From Piscibacillus halophilus (lineage in GTDB: Bacteria; Bacillota; Bacilli; Bacillales; Alkalibacillaceae), in the NCBI RefSeq assembly GCF_900110685.1, contig NZ_FOES01000031.1:1-33539 (forward strand): a DNA stretch of 33,539 nt, in the 5' to 3' direction. The position numbers and the translations under genes are program-made. The notes under the pieces are model-generated. The model saw nothing but the letters and a program-made list of their open reading frames with translations, was not told the DNA's origin and ran no database searches. Positions 24,142 through 32,544 of this stretch are shown here, one piece after another (the stretch's first letter is position 1; every line of letters begins with the position of its first letter).

Positions 24142-24164
24142 GACCTCATCTCGAGGTCTTTTTT
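24142..24164 (+). terminator. Terminator of the membrane-protein/HTH pair
   Basis: 6-bp GC-containing stem (24142-24147 with 24153-24158), 5-base loop and six T. Confidence 0.8.
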
Positions 24165-24173
24165 ATGTGCTCC

Positions 24174-24355
24174 TCAACATTTAAACCGTTCTATAATTTG
24201 ATTTTGACACAATGAAATAAGCATTTGTTCCACCTGTTTATCAAACGTTAAACCCTTTCCTAATTCGAGCCAACGGTACCAGTAAAGGTAGTGATCATCT
24301 TTTCATATACTCGAACGCCTCTTTAAGCCGAATTATATCAACGCTTATATTTCAA
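24174..24355 (-). pseudogene. Frameshifted remnant of an unidentified gene
   Basis: This stretch fills most of the gene-poor interval 24165-24467. Leftward, one frame reads NISVDIIRLKEAFEYMKR then stops. The next frame continues DDHYLYWYRWLELGKG and TFDKQVEQMLISLCQNQ to a stop at 24174-24176. The second part has no start codon (a stop precedes it) but has a protein-like composition, and joining the frames at about 24300 makes one plausible helical C-terminus. I do not recognise the parent family. No ribosome binding site remains. The rest of the interval, 24356-24467, is AT-rich and shows nothing further. Confidence 0.45.
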
Positions 24356-24467
24356 GAAAGCAACAATCTATACGAAAACAGCTAATTTAAAAAGGACTAT
24401 AACTCTTTCTATTGAAATTGTAATTAATAGCCATTAAATTAAATAATTCGTCATTTAGGAGGTAATA

Positions 24468-24845
24468 ATGAGAATGATGGAACAAGTGTTAAATGATTAT
24501 TTTAATGCATGGAATCAAGCATTTAAAAGCAACGATAGTGGTTTAATTCGATCAAAGATGTCAGAACAATTTGTGGGATTTTGGGCTCATAGCAGTTTAG
24601 AAGTTCCGCAACAATATGATTATCATTACGATTTAGATCAAGTATTAAAGCAATATAATCAAGCCGATGTAGAAAAGTCTTTTGAGATTGAATCGATAAC
24701 CAAGCGTACAAACGACGTGTTAGTTATAGGCACAGAAACCAATAAAATCAACGGAAAACCACATCCCGCAAAAGCTATTTTTATCTGGAGAAAAGAAAAC
24801 GATGATTGGAAGCTGTTGCGAGAATATATTGAATTAATTAACTAA
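24468..24845 (+). CDS. NTF2/SnoaL-like small protein
   Basis: 125 residues: MRMMEQVLNDYFNAWNQAFKSND at the start and KAIFIWRKENDDWKLLREYIELI at the end. This is the pattern of cone-shaped NTF2-like (SnoaL/DUF4440) proteins, in which a first helix with W and Y and a final WKL strand are typical. GGAGG is 5 bases before the ATG. Such proteins bind varied small ligands; no catalytic residue can be named. Monocistronic. Confidence 0.7.
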   Translation: MRMMEQVLNDYFNAWNQAFKSNDSGLIRSKMSEQFVGFWAHSSLEVPQQYDYHYDLDQVLKQYNQADVEKSFEIESITKRTNDVLVIGTETNKINGKPHPAKAIFIWRKENDDWKLLREYIELIN

Positions 24846-24850
24846 ATCCA

Positions 24851-24880
24851 TTGAAATTGTTTATAAAAATGAATTATGGT
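24851..24880 (+). promoter_or_regulatory. Candidate promoter of deoD
   Basis: TTGAAA (24851-24856), 18-base spacer, TATGGT (24875-24880), about 40 bases before deoD. Confidence 0.5.
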
Positions 24881-24920
24881 AATTTAGTGAAGTGAATATG
24901 AATCAAGGAGGAAAACATTA

Positions 24921-25628
24921 ATGAGTACACATATTGGGGCAAAAAAAGGTGACATCGCAAATACGATTTTACTACCAGGAGACCCTTTACGCGCAAAATA
25001 TATTGCAGAAACATTTTTAGAAGATGTCACTTGCTATAATGAAGTACGAGGTATGTATGGCTTTACTGGTACATATAAAGGCAAACGCATCTCTGTACAA
25101 GGAACAGGTATGGGTGTGCCAAGCATTTCAATCTATGTAAATGAACTCATCCAAGAGTATGACGTGCAAAACTTGATTCGCGTTGGATCTTGTGGTGCTT
25201 TACAAAAAGATGTCAAAGTACGTGACGTCATCTTAGCTCAAACATCAACAACCGATTCACAGATGAACCGTATGGTTTTTGGCGGCATTGATTATGCACC
25301 TGGTGCAGATTTTAACTTACTTAAAAAAGCTTACGAAGTCGGCGAAGATCGCGGATTAAACCTACGTGTCGGTAACGTATTTACAAGTGACAGCTTCTAT
25401 CGTGACAACGCCATGGAACTATTCCAAAAGCTTGCTGATTACAATGTATTAGCTGTTGAAATGGAGACAACAGCTCTATATACTCTAGCAGCAAAATATG
25501 ATCGTAACGCTTTATCTGTATTAACCGTCAGTGATCACATCTTAACTGGTGAAGAAACAACAGCAGAAGAACGTCAAACAACATTCAACGATATGATTGA
25601 AGTGGCATTAGAAGCAAGTATTAAGTAA
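24921..25628 (+). CDS. deoD: Purine nucleoside phosphorylase, DeoD type
   Basis: 235 residues, hexameric PNP family. Phosphate-binding [11 protein letters not shown] near 20-30, RVGSCGAL near 87-94, purine/ribose site VEMETTALY near 178-186 and SDHILTGE near 203-210. Splits purine (deoxy)nucleosides with phosphate; the DeoD branch accepts adenosine. AAGGAGG 9 bases before ATG. Own promoter and terminator. Confidence 0.96.
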   Translation: MSTHIGAKKGDIANTILLPGDPLRAKYIAETFLEDVTCYNEVRGMYGFTGTYKGKRISVQGTGMGVPSISIYVNELIQEYDVQNLIRVGSCGALQKDVKVRDVILAQTSTTDSQMNRMVFGGIDYAPGADFNLLKKAYEVGEDRGLNLRVGNVFTSDSFYRDNAMELFQKLADYNVLAVEMETTALYTLAAKYDRNALSVLTVSDHILTGEETTAEERQTTFNDMIEVALEASIK

Positions 25629-25635
25629 TACATTT

Positions 25636-25668
25636 ACCCTCTTAAAAAAGTTTTGAGAGGGTTTTTTT
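25636..25668 (+). terminator. Terminator of deoD
   Basis: 12-bp stem (25636-25647 with 25651-25662, one G-U pair) followed by seven T. Confidence 0.92.
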
Positions 25669-25680
25669 ATATTTCACACA

Positions 25681-25711
25681 TTGTTTACCATCACAAAATT
25701 TTAGTTGACAA
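25681..25711. promoter_or_regulatory. BirA operator
   Basis: TTGTTTAC (25681-25688), 15-base gap, GTTGACAA (25704-25711). This is the known BirA arrangement (TTGTNAAC, about 15 bases, GTTNACAA). It overlaps the -35 of the bioY promoter. A further half-site-like ATTGTTTAC follows at 25722-25730. Confidence 0.82.
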
Positions 25712-25733
25712 TAAGCTTATAATTGTTTACTAT
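25705..25733 (+). promoter_or_regulatory. Promoter of bioY
   Basis: Perfect TTGACA (25705-25710), 17-base spacer, TACTAT (25728-25733), covered on its left side by the BirA operator. Confidence 0.7.
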
Positions 25734-25757
25734 ATTTTCTGAAAGGGGCGACAATAG

Positions 25758-26360
25758 ATGAATTCAAAATTTAAAACATTGGATCTAACATTAGGCGCGG
25801 TTTTTGTTGTACTCATGATGATTGGAGCCAATATTGCTTTTTGGTTTCCAGCATTTAAAATTACATATGCGAGCGGTGAAGTTCCAATCACTCTACAAAC
25901 TCTTTTTGCCATTTTAGCTGGTTTATTATTAGGTAAAAAACTAGGCTCGTTCTCGATGCTTGTTTATTTAGCTGTTGGTATAGCGGGAGTTCCAGTATTT
26001 GCTGAAATGAGCGCAGGTGCCACAGCCCTAATTTCCCCAACCGGTGGCTTCTTACTTTCATTTATTTTTGTAGCATTTATTTCTGGTTATATTGTTGAAA
26101 AAGCAAGTGAGCCAAAGGTGAACACTTACCTACTTGCTACATTTGTTGGCTTAATGACAAACTATTTAATTGGGACTCCATTAATGTACTTATCTCTAAA
26201 TTATATTGCTGAAATTGCGATATCAATGAAGGCTGCGGTTATTTCTATGGTTCCATTCTTTATAAAAGACTTTATCATTACACTAGCGATGGCTGTCGTA
26301 TTACCGCAATTTGTAACACGTTTAACCAAAGCAATTCCAACTTTAGCATCAAGAACTTAA
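25758..26360 (+). CDS. bioY: Biotin transporter substrate-binding subunit
   Basis: 200 residues with about six membrane helices. BioY marks: VPITLQTLFAILAGLLLGKKLG near 42-63 and SPTGGFLLSFIFVAFISGY near 93-111. S component of an ECF transporter that takes up biotin using the shared EcfA/A'/T energising module, which is not encoded here. AAAGGGG 8 bases before ATG. The BirA operator predicts repression by biotin. A terminator follows. Confidence 0.93.
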   Translation: MNSKFKTLDLTLGAVFVVLMMIGANIAFWFPAFKITYASGEVPITLQTLFAILAGLLLGKKLGSFSMLVYLAVGIAGVPVFAEMSAGATALISPTGGFLLSFIFVAFISGYIVEKASEPKVNTYLLATFVGLMTNYLIGTPLMYLSLNYIAEIAISMKAAVISMVPFFIKDFIITLAMAVVLPQFVTRLTKAIPTLASRT

Positions 26361-26384
26361 CATACATCTTTTCCACAATTTAAT

Positions 26385-26417
26385 GAAAGGGCTGATGGAG
26401 ATTCCATCAGCCCTTTC
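26385..26417. terminator. Terminator between bioY and pepA
   Basis: Perfect 15-bp stem (26385-26399 with 26403-26417) with a 3-base loop. T-rich sequence follows on the right (TATTTTA) and weakly on the left, so it ends bioY and probably pepA, which converge here. Confidence 0.85.
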
Positions 26418-26421
26418 TATT

Positions 26422-27894
26422 TTACTCATGATTCATAATAGTTTTGGCTAGCGTTCGAGCCATCACACCTGTTGGCCCTTTAGGTCCTAGATCATGTTCT
26501 GATTCTGTCATGGCTGTTCCTGCAATATCTAAATGTACCCAAGGAGTATCTCCTACAAACTCACCGATAAAGGTACCTGCTAAAACAGCATGTCCTTTAC
26601 GACCAGGCGAATTATTTAAATCTGCTATATGACTGTTACGAACTTTGTTTTTAAACACGTCATGATATGGTAGTTCCCAGATTAACTCCCCTGACTGTTC
26701 AGATGCTTCATAAACTTGGTCAAACCACTCACCATTGTTAGTCATAGCACCAGTCATTTCATCCCCTAAGGCAACAATGACACCACCTGTTAATGTGGCT
26801 ACATCAATGATTTTAGAAGCGCCTTGTTGATTAGCATACGTCACCGCATCCGCTAGTGCTAAACGTCCTTCTGCATCTGTATTACGTACTTCAATAGTTT
26901 TACCGCTTAGCGAAACAATGACATCATCAGGCTTAAACGCATCGCCACTAATCATATTATCAGTGGATGGTACAAGGCAAAGCACGTTTTCTTCTGGCTT
27001 AATTTGACCAATGGCATCCATTGCACCTAGTACGGATGCTGCTCCCCCCATATCCATTTTCATACCGACAATGCCTTCTTTTCCTTTTAACGAATATCCA
27101 CCTGTATCAAATGTAATTCCTTTACCAACTAACGCAACAGGGTTATTCCACTCTTTTTTACCTTGGTACTTCATCACGATAAAACGAGGGGGTTCTTGTG
27201 AGCCTTGGTTCACAGCTAATAAGGCACCCATTCCTAATTCTTCAATTTGTTGTTTATCTAAAACTTCAATGTCCATCCCATGCTTATGAGCAATGTTTTC
27301 TGCATAAGAGGCTAGGTCAGTAGCTGTCAATAAGTTACCAGGTAAGTTCACTAAATGTCTGGTCGTATTAACCCCTTGACCTAACGCATATCCAACCTCC
27401 AATGATTCTTGAACACCGTTTTGGTCTGAAATAACTTGTAAACCAGTTAAGTGATTCTCATTTTTTCGTGATGTATGATAAGTTTCTAATTGATAAGTCG
27501 ACATGACAAAAGCTTCACCAATTGTTTCAACATAAGTTAAATCTTCCGTCAAACTTTTTAACGCAACTGTTACTTCTGTTAACTCATCTTTATTAATTTG
27601 TTTAAACGCACGTCCCATTGCTTTACGAAAACGGGTGACATCTAACTCATCTTTTTTACCTAAACCAACAAAATAAATTCGTTTAGCTTTTGCTTGTCCC
27701 AAAGTATGTACTTTAGACACCACACCATATGTGTTATCAATATCCTTTTGCTTGACTAACTCATCTAATTGCCCATTGAAACTCTTATTAAGTGTTTGAT
27801 AAACTGGTTGATCCTCTTTATTCTCCTCAAATAAACCGACTAATAATGCTTCAGTTTCCACGTCTGTAACTTGATGACTGATGACTTTTAACAT
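26422..27894 (-). CDS. pepA: Leucyl aminopeptidase (M17)
   Basis: 490 residues. C-terminal M17 catalytic domain with the two-metal site: VGKGITFDTGGYSLKG near 254-269 (Lys and Asp ligands), MKMDMGGAASV near 275-285, NTDAEGRLALADAV near 338-351, the M17 signature. N-terminal macro-like domain spans residues 1 to about 165. Cytoplasmic removal of N-terminal residues from peptides. CGGAGG about 7 bases before ATG. It corresponds to B. subtilis yuiE in position. Divergent from the yuiD gene. Confidence 0.94.
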   Translation of the reverse strand: MLKVISHQVTDVETEALLVGLFEENKEDQPVYQTLNKSFNGQLDELVKQKDIDNTYGVVSKVHTLGQAKAKRIYFVGLGKKDELDVTRFRKAMGRAFKQINKDELTEVTVALKSLTEDLTYVETIGEAFVMSTYQLETYHTSRKNENHLTGLQVISDQNGVQESLEVGYALGQGVNTTRHLVNLPGNLLTATDLASYAENIAHKHGMDIEVLDKQQIEELGMGALLAVNQGSQEPPRFIVMKYQGKKEWNNPVALVGKGITFDTGGYSLKGKEGIVGMKMDMGGAASVLGAMDAIGQIKPEENVLCLVPSTDNMISGDAFKPDDVIVSLSGKTIEVRNTDAEGRLALADAVTYANQQGASKIIDVATLTGGVIVALGDEMTGAMTNNGEWFDQVYEASEQSGELIWELPYHDVFKNKVRNSHIADLNNSPGRKGHAVLAGTFIGEFVGDTPWVHLDIAGTAMTESEHDLGPKGPTGVMARTLAKTIMNHE

Positions 27895-28037
27895 GACTAC
27901 ACCTCCGTATTATTATCACTATCTTACCAAAAATATGATCAATCTGAAATCACAAATGTTTGTTTTTTTCAGAACATAAATGGGGTATGATGTATATAGA
28001 TTTATATATAAAGAAAAAGTTTGAAGGTGGCGTCTTA

Positions 28038-28511
28038 ATGGAAGTTCTACACAATACACCCTTAGTCTTAGCTTTATTCGCAGTTGTTTTTGCACAATTG
28101 ATCAAAATTCCGATTCATTTTATTGCGGATAAAAAAATTGATGTTTCTCTAGCGTTTAGTACTGGTGGTATGCCTAGTAGTCATTCGGCTGCGGTAGCTG
28201 CACTCACCACTTCTGTCGGAATTGAGCACGGCCTCGATTCACCTTACTTTGCTATTGCCTGTGTTTTAAGCATTATCGTTATGTATGATGCGACAGGCGT
28301 TAGACGACATGCAGGGCAGCATGCCACGATTTTAAATCAACTTGTGAAAGATTTTCAGCGATTTGTTGATGAGGCTAAGCATTGGCAAGAAAAAGAAGAG
28401 CAAGACAAGCAGAGAGAATTAAAAGAGCTACTCGGGCATCAGCCGATTGAAGTCTTTTTCGGTGCATTAACAGGAATATTGATTTCAGTTATTTTCTATT
28501 CATTATTATAA
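28038..28511 (+). CDS. yuiD: Divergent PAP2-family membrane protein, YuiD type
   Basis: 157 residues from ATG at 28038, with GAAGGTGG upstream; a longer reading from 27960 has no site. Hydrophobic spans near 6-25, 67-87 and 136-156. Residues resembling the acid-phosphatase/haloperoxidase signature: STGGMPSSHSAAVAAL near 41-56 and VRRHAGQHA near 92-100. Members lack part of the usual PAP2 motifs and their substrate is unknown; a lipid phosphate is a guess. A charged coiled stretch EAKHWQEKEEQDKQREL lies between helices. Confidence 0.85.
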   Translation: MEVLHNTPLVLALFAVVFAQLIKIPIHFIADKKIDVSLAFSTGGMPSSHSAAVAALTTSVGIEHGLDSPYFAIACVLSIIVMYDATGVRRHAGQHATILNQLVKDFQRFVDEAKHWQEKEEQDKQRELKELLGHQPIEVFFGALTGILISVIFYSLL

Positions 28512-28515
28512 TGTA

Positions 28516-28545
28516 AAAGCCGTTGCGATCGTTCGCAACGGCTTT
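28516..28545. terminator. Terminator between yuiD and yuiC
   Basis: Perfect 13-bp GC-rich stem (28516-28528 with 28533-28545), 4-base loop, short T tracts on both sides. The two genes converge on it. Confidence 0.82.
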
Positions 28546-28566
28546 CGTATGAAATAAGCTTGTCCC

Positions 28567-29367
28567 TTATTCATCATTAAAAACAGGTAAAGCTTCAGAT
28601 TGTACTTGTTCTTCCCAATAGACTAAATCATCTTCTGTCACCGAACCATCACCCATTTCAATGACATATACATCAGTACTCTTCTTACCCCATTCATTGT
28701 AAACTTCATCAACGGTTTCATAATATAAGTCTATTTTATTACCTTTAATCGCTCCGCCAGTATCCATCACAATGCCATAACCATAATCAGGTACATATAA
28801 TACTGTCCCTAACGGAAAAACGTTCGGGTCTGCAGCAACGGTAGAAATAACATCTCTTTGAACTGTTAGACCAGAATATGTGATCCCATATTGCGGATGC
28901 TCTTTCGTCTTGCCAGTAGATTCATAACCTGCCGTATACCCTGTTGCCACAACTGTTTTTGCAGGGAATTGTTTAAAGGCTACTTCCGCTGACATAGAAG
29001 CTTGCTCCACATTCTCAACATCTTCTTCCGAATCTACAACTTCTTCTTCTTCTTTTGGACTTTCATCCTTTACAGTTTCTTCCTCTTCACTCTCTTGATT
29101 ATTTTCGTTAGATTTACTTTCTTCTTGTTGACTCACTTCAGTCGTTTGAACCTCTTCCCCATCTTCTAGTTCTTCAAGTTCCTCTGCCTCTTCCCATTCA
29201 TTAGATTTATGAGCTAAAGAGACTTGATGTTCTCTAAAATCTTGAGGTTGAATAGATGGTGTGTCTTCATCTGCTGTTGTAGAAGATAGATTTGCGATTA
29301 ACAGCAGTGATGTCATGCTCGCTAGTAAAATCACGAAAAAGAAAAAGCTTCTTAATTGATTACGCAT
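28567..29367 (-). CDS. yuiC: 3D-domain cell-wall protein, YuiC type
   Basis: 266 residues from ATG at 29365-29367 (GAGGTG 6 bases before); an earlier in-frame start at 29400 lies in the hairpin stem and has no site. N-terminal anchor or signal helix (residues 9-29), then a very acidic Glu/Ser linker of about 80 residues ([14 protein letters not shown]..., [19 protein letters not shown]), then the 3D domain from about residue 145: [30 protein letters not shown] and GNKIDLYY carry the three conserved Asp. B. subtilis YuiC is a muralytic, MltA-like stationary-phase protein. The long acidic linker may reflect a saline habitat. Confidence 0.9.
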   Translation of the reverse strand: MRNQLRSFFFFVILLASMTSLLLIANLSSTTADEDTPSIQPQDFREHQVSLAHKSNEWEEAEELEELEDGEEVQTTEVSQQEESKSNENNQESEEEETVKDESPKEEEEVVDSEEDVENVEQASMSAEVAFKQFPAKTVVATGYTAGYESTGKTKEHPQYGITYSGLTVQRDVISTVAADPNVFPLGTVLYVPDYGYGIVMDTGGAIKGNKIDLYYETVDEVYNEWGKKSTDVYVIEMGDGSVTEDDLVYWEEQVQSEALPVFNDE

Positions 29368-29414
29368 GTTTAACACCTCTTTGTCATGAAGCGTAACCAA
29401 ATTAAGAAGCTTTT
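29343..29414 (-). promoter_or_regulatory. Long hairpin enclosing the yuiC ribosome binding site and start
   Basis: Perfect 15-bp outer stem (29343-29357 with 29400-29414), a small internal loop, then a 6-bp inner stem (29360-29365 with 29391-29396) and a 25-base loop that holds GAGGTG and most of the ATG. On the transcript the 3' side is followed by TTTTTCTTTTT-like sequence inside the yuiC coding region. Confidence 0.75.
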
Positions 29415-29432
29415 ATACATTTGCCTGAATTT

Positions 29433-29750
29433 TTAAAACATTTGATAACCTTTTTGTCTTAAAATCTTGATCACATATCCTGCTACAATCGTTCCTGCAA
29501 GACCTGAAATAAGGATAATTAAGTCAAATGCCTCTAAATTTATCACTCGTTCAGGTAAAGCCGAGAACGAATCTATTGGAGAAGTAAAATAACTCCAAAA
29601 TGAAACGTTATCAATTATTAAAATCACAATGATCGGATAAACCAAGGCCATTAACCAAGTGGCACGTAACAACATGTTGACAATAAATGCAATTCCAAAA
29701 AATAATATAAAAAACAATAAAGCTGCAACAAAACCAAATAAAATACCCAC
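29433..29750 (-). CDS. yuiB: Small membrane protein, YuiB type
   Basis: 105 residues with three hydrophobic spans (about 4-27, 31-48 and 76-97), GTG start at 29748-29750 with GGTAGGGA upstream. Between the second and third spans is a polar stretch (WSYFTSPIDSFSALPERVINLEAF). The assignment to YuiB rests on position between yuiC and yumB and on general character. It lies 65 bases before yuiC on the same strand, with the long hairpin in the gap. Function unknown. Confidence 0.75.
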   Translation of the reverse strand: MGILFGFVAALLFFILFFGIAFIVNMLLRATWLMALVYPIIVILIIDNVSFWSYFTSPIDSFSALPERVINLEAFDLIILISGLAGTIVAGYVIKILRQKGYQMF

Positions 29751-29797
29751 AACAATTCCCTACCTTTTATTCGTTCGTTAAACCTCTATCAGTTTAA

Positions 29798-29834
29798 CAT
29801 AAAAGAAAAGCAAAGACCTATGCCTTTGCTTTTC
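29798..29834 (-). terminator. Terminator of yumB
   Basis: Perfect 11-bp stem (29805-29815 with 29824-29834), 8-base loop, followed leftward by TTTTATG. Confidence 0.82.
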
Positions 29835-29847
29835 AAATCGTTACAAT

Positions 29848-31068
29848 TTAGTGATACATATCTAATTTACCTTTTTTAAGAACAAGGCCGACTCCGCCAA
29901 GTTTTAATAGGTAACGGTTGTCAATCGCTTTCTTCATTACGGAAGCTGAGCGACCGAATAATTTTTTATCATCAAATACAACTCCGATTGCATCTGTGTG
30001 ACCTAAGGAAGCAACTGTACCTTGAATATTCGGTGTGAAACCTTCAAGTTTATCACTTCCGCTTACAAGTTGTTTTAAGTTATGTGCAACTGTATCAGCC
30101 ATTTGAATCGCAATCTGTGCAGTTGGTGGATAAGGACGTTCTGTATCAGGGTTCATAATCACAGCACAGTCACCTACAACAAATACATCGTCATAATCTG
30201 GTGTGCGCAAATCGTCACGAACTGGTACACGGCCACGGTTTGTTTCGAATCCTGATTCTTGAACGATTGAGTTACCAGTTACACCAGCAGCCCAAATCAC
30301 GTTCTTAGATTTAATTTCTTCTTGTTCTTCATCTTTTTCAACGATAATGCCTTCTTCATTTACTTTCTTAATCATCGTTCCAAGCTTGAATTCTACACCT
30401 TTTTCTTCTAAACGGTTCATCGCATATTCAACTAGTTCAGGATCAAAACCAGCTAATGCTGTTGGTCCAGCTTCAACGTTGATCAGACGTACTTTATCTT
30501 TCGGTACATCATATTCTTGGCAAAGCTCTGGGATACGATTAGCAAGTTCTGCCACAAATTCAATACCAGTGAATCCAGCTCCACCAACAATAATCGTGAT
30601 TAAATCTTGACGTTCTTCTTTTTCAAGATTGTATTGAGCAAAGTTGTACTCAATATGATCACGGATTAAACGAGCACTATTAATGTTTTGAATAGAAAAA
30701 GCGTGTTCTTTAAGTCCTTCAATACCAAATGTTGCAGATTCAAAGCCTAACCCGACCACTAAATAATCGTAAGACAGTTCCCCATCTTCTAATTTAACCG
30801 TCTTACTTTTTGGATCAATTGATTGAACCGTATCTTGCACGAAATTAACCTTGTTAAAATCTACAACATCTTTGATTGAAATACGTGTGCGATCATGGTG
30901 TAGTGTACCTGCAGCGTTTTCGTGTAACCAAGTTGTTTGATAGTGATAATCATGCTTGTTTACCAATGTAATATTGGCTTCCTCAGCTGACATCTTCTTT
31001 TGGAGGTTAACTGCCGTCATAATGCCGCCGTAACCTGCACCCAAAATGACAATGTTTGGTCTGTTCAT
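29848..31068 (-). CDS. yumB: NDH-2-like NAD(P)H dehydrogenase, YumB type
   Basis: 406 residues from ATG at 31066-31068 (GAAGGG 6 bases before; an ATG 15 bases earlier overlaps that site). Two Rossmann folds: FAD site [13 protein letters not shown] near 7-19 and NAD site [16 protein letters not shown] near 162-177, then the second FAD segment VFVVGDCAV near 294-302. The C-terminal part ([15 protein letters not shown]... [14 protein letters not shown]) resembles type II NADH dehydrogenases and would lie at the membrane. By family it passes electrons from NADH to menaquinone, which the men genes here supply. B. subtilis has several paralogues, so the exact role is inferred. Confidence 0.85.
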   Translation of the reverse strand: MNRPNIVILGAGYGGIMTAVNLQKKMSAEEANITLVNKHDYHYQTTWLHENAAGTLHHDRTRISIKDVVDFNKVNFVQDTVQSIDPKSKTVKLEDGELSYDYLVVGLGFESATFGIEGLKEHAFSIQNINSARLIRDHIEYNFAQYNLEKEERQDLITIIVGGAGFTGIEFVAELANRIPELCQEYDVPKDKVRLINVEAGPTALAGFDPELVEYAMNRLEEKGVEFKLGTMIKKVNEEGIIVEKDEEQEEIKSKNVIWAAGVTGNSIVQESGFETNRGRVPVRDDLRTPDYDDVFVVGDCAVIMNPDTERPYPPTAQIAIQMADTVAHNLKQLVSGSDKLEGFTPNIQGTVASLGHTDAIGVVFDDKKLFGRSASVMKKAIDNRYLLKLGGVGLVLKKGKLDMYH

Positions 31069-31128
31069 ACTAATCCCTTCCATCTTTAAAAATTTTTAAC
31101 ATAGGAAAACCCCATCACAAAATCTACA

Positions 31129-31146
31129 TTGTGATTTGCTTCACAG
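31129..31146. promoter_or_regulatory. Rex- or Fnr-like dyad upstream of yumB
   Basis: TTGTGATTTGCTTCACAG. The core TGTGA-N6-TCACA is a perfect Fnr-type dyad. Against the Rex consensus TTGTGAA-N4-TTCACAA it matches 12 of 14 fixed positions. It lies about 60 bases before the NDH-2-like gene. Confidence 0.6.
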
Positions 31147-31271
31147 ATTAAAATAAAAAATTGTCATAATTTCGTTAAACATTACCTAAAATCCATCATA
31201 GAACTTTTTCAAATCATTTTCAACCCTCTCATTATTTTCGAATGTTTCTGATAATTTATAAGATAAAAAAG

Positions 31272-31301
31272 TTATCATATACCCCTTTATAATGTTATAA
31301 T
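31272..31301 (+). promoter_or_regulatory. Candidate promoter of yumC
   Basis: TTATCA (31272-31277), 18-base spacer, perfect TATAAT (31296-31301). Transcription would start near 31308, which rules in the ATG at 31346. Confidence 0.6.
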
Positions 31302-31345
31302 GTTCAATGGTGCGAATTGAATTCATAAAAGGTGGAGGAATATTT

Positions 31346-32344
31346 ATGAGTGATCATGTTAGAGACATAACGATCATTGGCGCCGGCCCGGTTGGTCTTT
31401 TCACTGCATTTTACGGCGGCTTACGTCAAGCTGACGTCCAAATCATTGAAAGCCTTCCTCACATCGGTGGTCAATTATCTGCATTATATCCTGAAAAATA
31501 CATTTTTGATGTGGCTGGATTTCCAAAAATCCGCGCTCAAGAATTAGTTGATAATTTATACGAGCAAGTAAAACCGTTCAACCCTGAAATTACTCTGGAC
31601 CACGCCGTTCAAGAAGTAGAAAAGGTTGATGAAAACTTATTTAAATTAACAACGGATAAAGATACATTTTATACAAAAACCATCATTATCACTGCTGGTA
31701 ATGGTGCTTTTGAACCTCGTAAGCTTAAAGTAGAAGGTTCGGAAAAATATGAAAGTACTAACCTACATTATTATATTAAAGACTTAGAAGCTTTTAGAAA
31801 TAAAAAAGTATTAATATGTGGTGGTGGTGACTCAGCTGTCGACTGGTCCTTAATGTTAGAGCCAATCGCTGAAAAAGTAACAATCGTTCACCGTCGTGAT
31901 CAGTTCAGAGCTCACGAACACAGTGTTGAACAGTTAAAAGAGTCATCGGTCGACATTTTAACACCATATGTACCACAAGAACTTCACGGTGAAGAAAATG
32001 TTAACAAAATCGTGCTTCAAAAGGTTAAATCTGACGAAACGGTAGAAGTTGAAGTCGATGATCTTATTGTGAACTATGGTTTTATTTCTTCTCTAGGACC
32101 TATTAAAGATTGGGGCTTAGAATTAGAGAAAAACAGCATCGTCGTTAATTCTAGAATGGAGACAAACATCCCTGGTATTTATGCAGCTGGTGATATTTGT
32201 ACGTACCCAGGAAAAGTTAAATTAATTGCTTCTGGATTTGGGGAAGGACCTACAGCCGTTAATAACGCTAAAGTCCGCATCGACCCTAATTCAAAAGTTC
32301 AGCCAAAACACTCGACTTCAATGAAAGTATTCGAAGATAAGTAA
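31346..32344 (+). CDS. yumC: Ferredoxin--NADP(+) reductase, thioredoxin-reductase-like
   Basis: 332 residues from ATG at 31346, with GGTGGAGG 7 bases upstream. FAD site [15 protein letters not shown] near 10-24, NADP site [13 protein letters not shown] near 157-169, then [26 protein letters not shown] near 283-308. The CxxC pair of true thioredoxin reductases is absent, as expected for this family. It moves electrons between NADPH and ferredoxin or flavodoxin. B. subtilis YumC is the essential member and has the same length. Divergent from yumB. Confidence 0.93.
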   Translation: MSDHVRDITIIGAGPVGLFTAFYGGLRQADVQIIESLPHIGGQLSALYPEKYIFDVAGFPKIRAQELVDNLYEQVKPFNPEITLDHAVQEVEKVDENLFKLTTDKDTFYTKTIIITAGNGAFEPRKLKVEGSEKYESTNLHYYIKDLEAFRNKKVLICGGGDSAVDWSLMLEPIAEKVTIVHRRDQFRAHEHSVEQLKESSVDILTPYVPQELHGEENVNKIVLQKVKSDETVEVEVDDLIVNYGFISSLGPIKDWGLELEKNSIVVNSRMETNIPGIYAAGDICTYPGKVKLIASGFGEGPTAVNNAKVRIDPNSKVQPKHSTSMKVFEDK

Positions 32345-32346
32345 TA

Positions 32347-32375
32347 TTGACTTTTCACAAAAGCTAGGATAAGAT
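32347..32375 (+). promoter_or_regulatory. Promoter of the Mn riboswitch transcript
   Basis: TTGACT (32347-32352), 17-base spacer, TAAGAT (32370-32375), starting three bases after the yumC stop and 12 bases before the riboswitch. Confidence 0.7.
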
Positions 32376-32387
32376 GTGTTTGATAAT

Positions 32388-32518
32388 CAAAGGGGAGTAG
32401 CTTTTACAATAAAAGTCGTCATTTCAGGGGTTTCGTCCTCTCGGCTTTATTGGCAGTTCGTTTAATTGTTAGCGAGACCTTTGCTTACCTTTTATTAGGT
32501 GAGCAAAGGTCTTTTTTA
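32388..32518 (+). promoter_or_regulatory. yybP-ykoY manganese riboswitch with terminator
   Basis: Begins with the hallmark AAAGGGGAGTAGC and ends with AGCGAGACCTTTGC, both near-invariant in the yybP-ykoY class. The 3' conserved strand is also the left arm of a 15-bp terminator (32476-32490 with 32497-32511, one G-U pair) followed by six T. Mn2+ binding is therefore expected to keep that strand in the aptamer and allow read-through. Confidence 0.95.
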
Positions 32519-32544
32519 TATCTACATACAAGGGGGGAGTTACG

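Noticed and set aside
31247-31277. TGATAA ... TTATCA inverted repeat before yumC as a Fur site.
   Set aside because: The halves are 19 bases apart, not the 7-1-7 or 6-1-6 layout, and the region is very AT rich.
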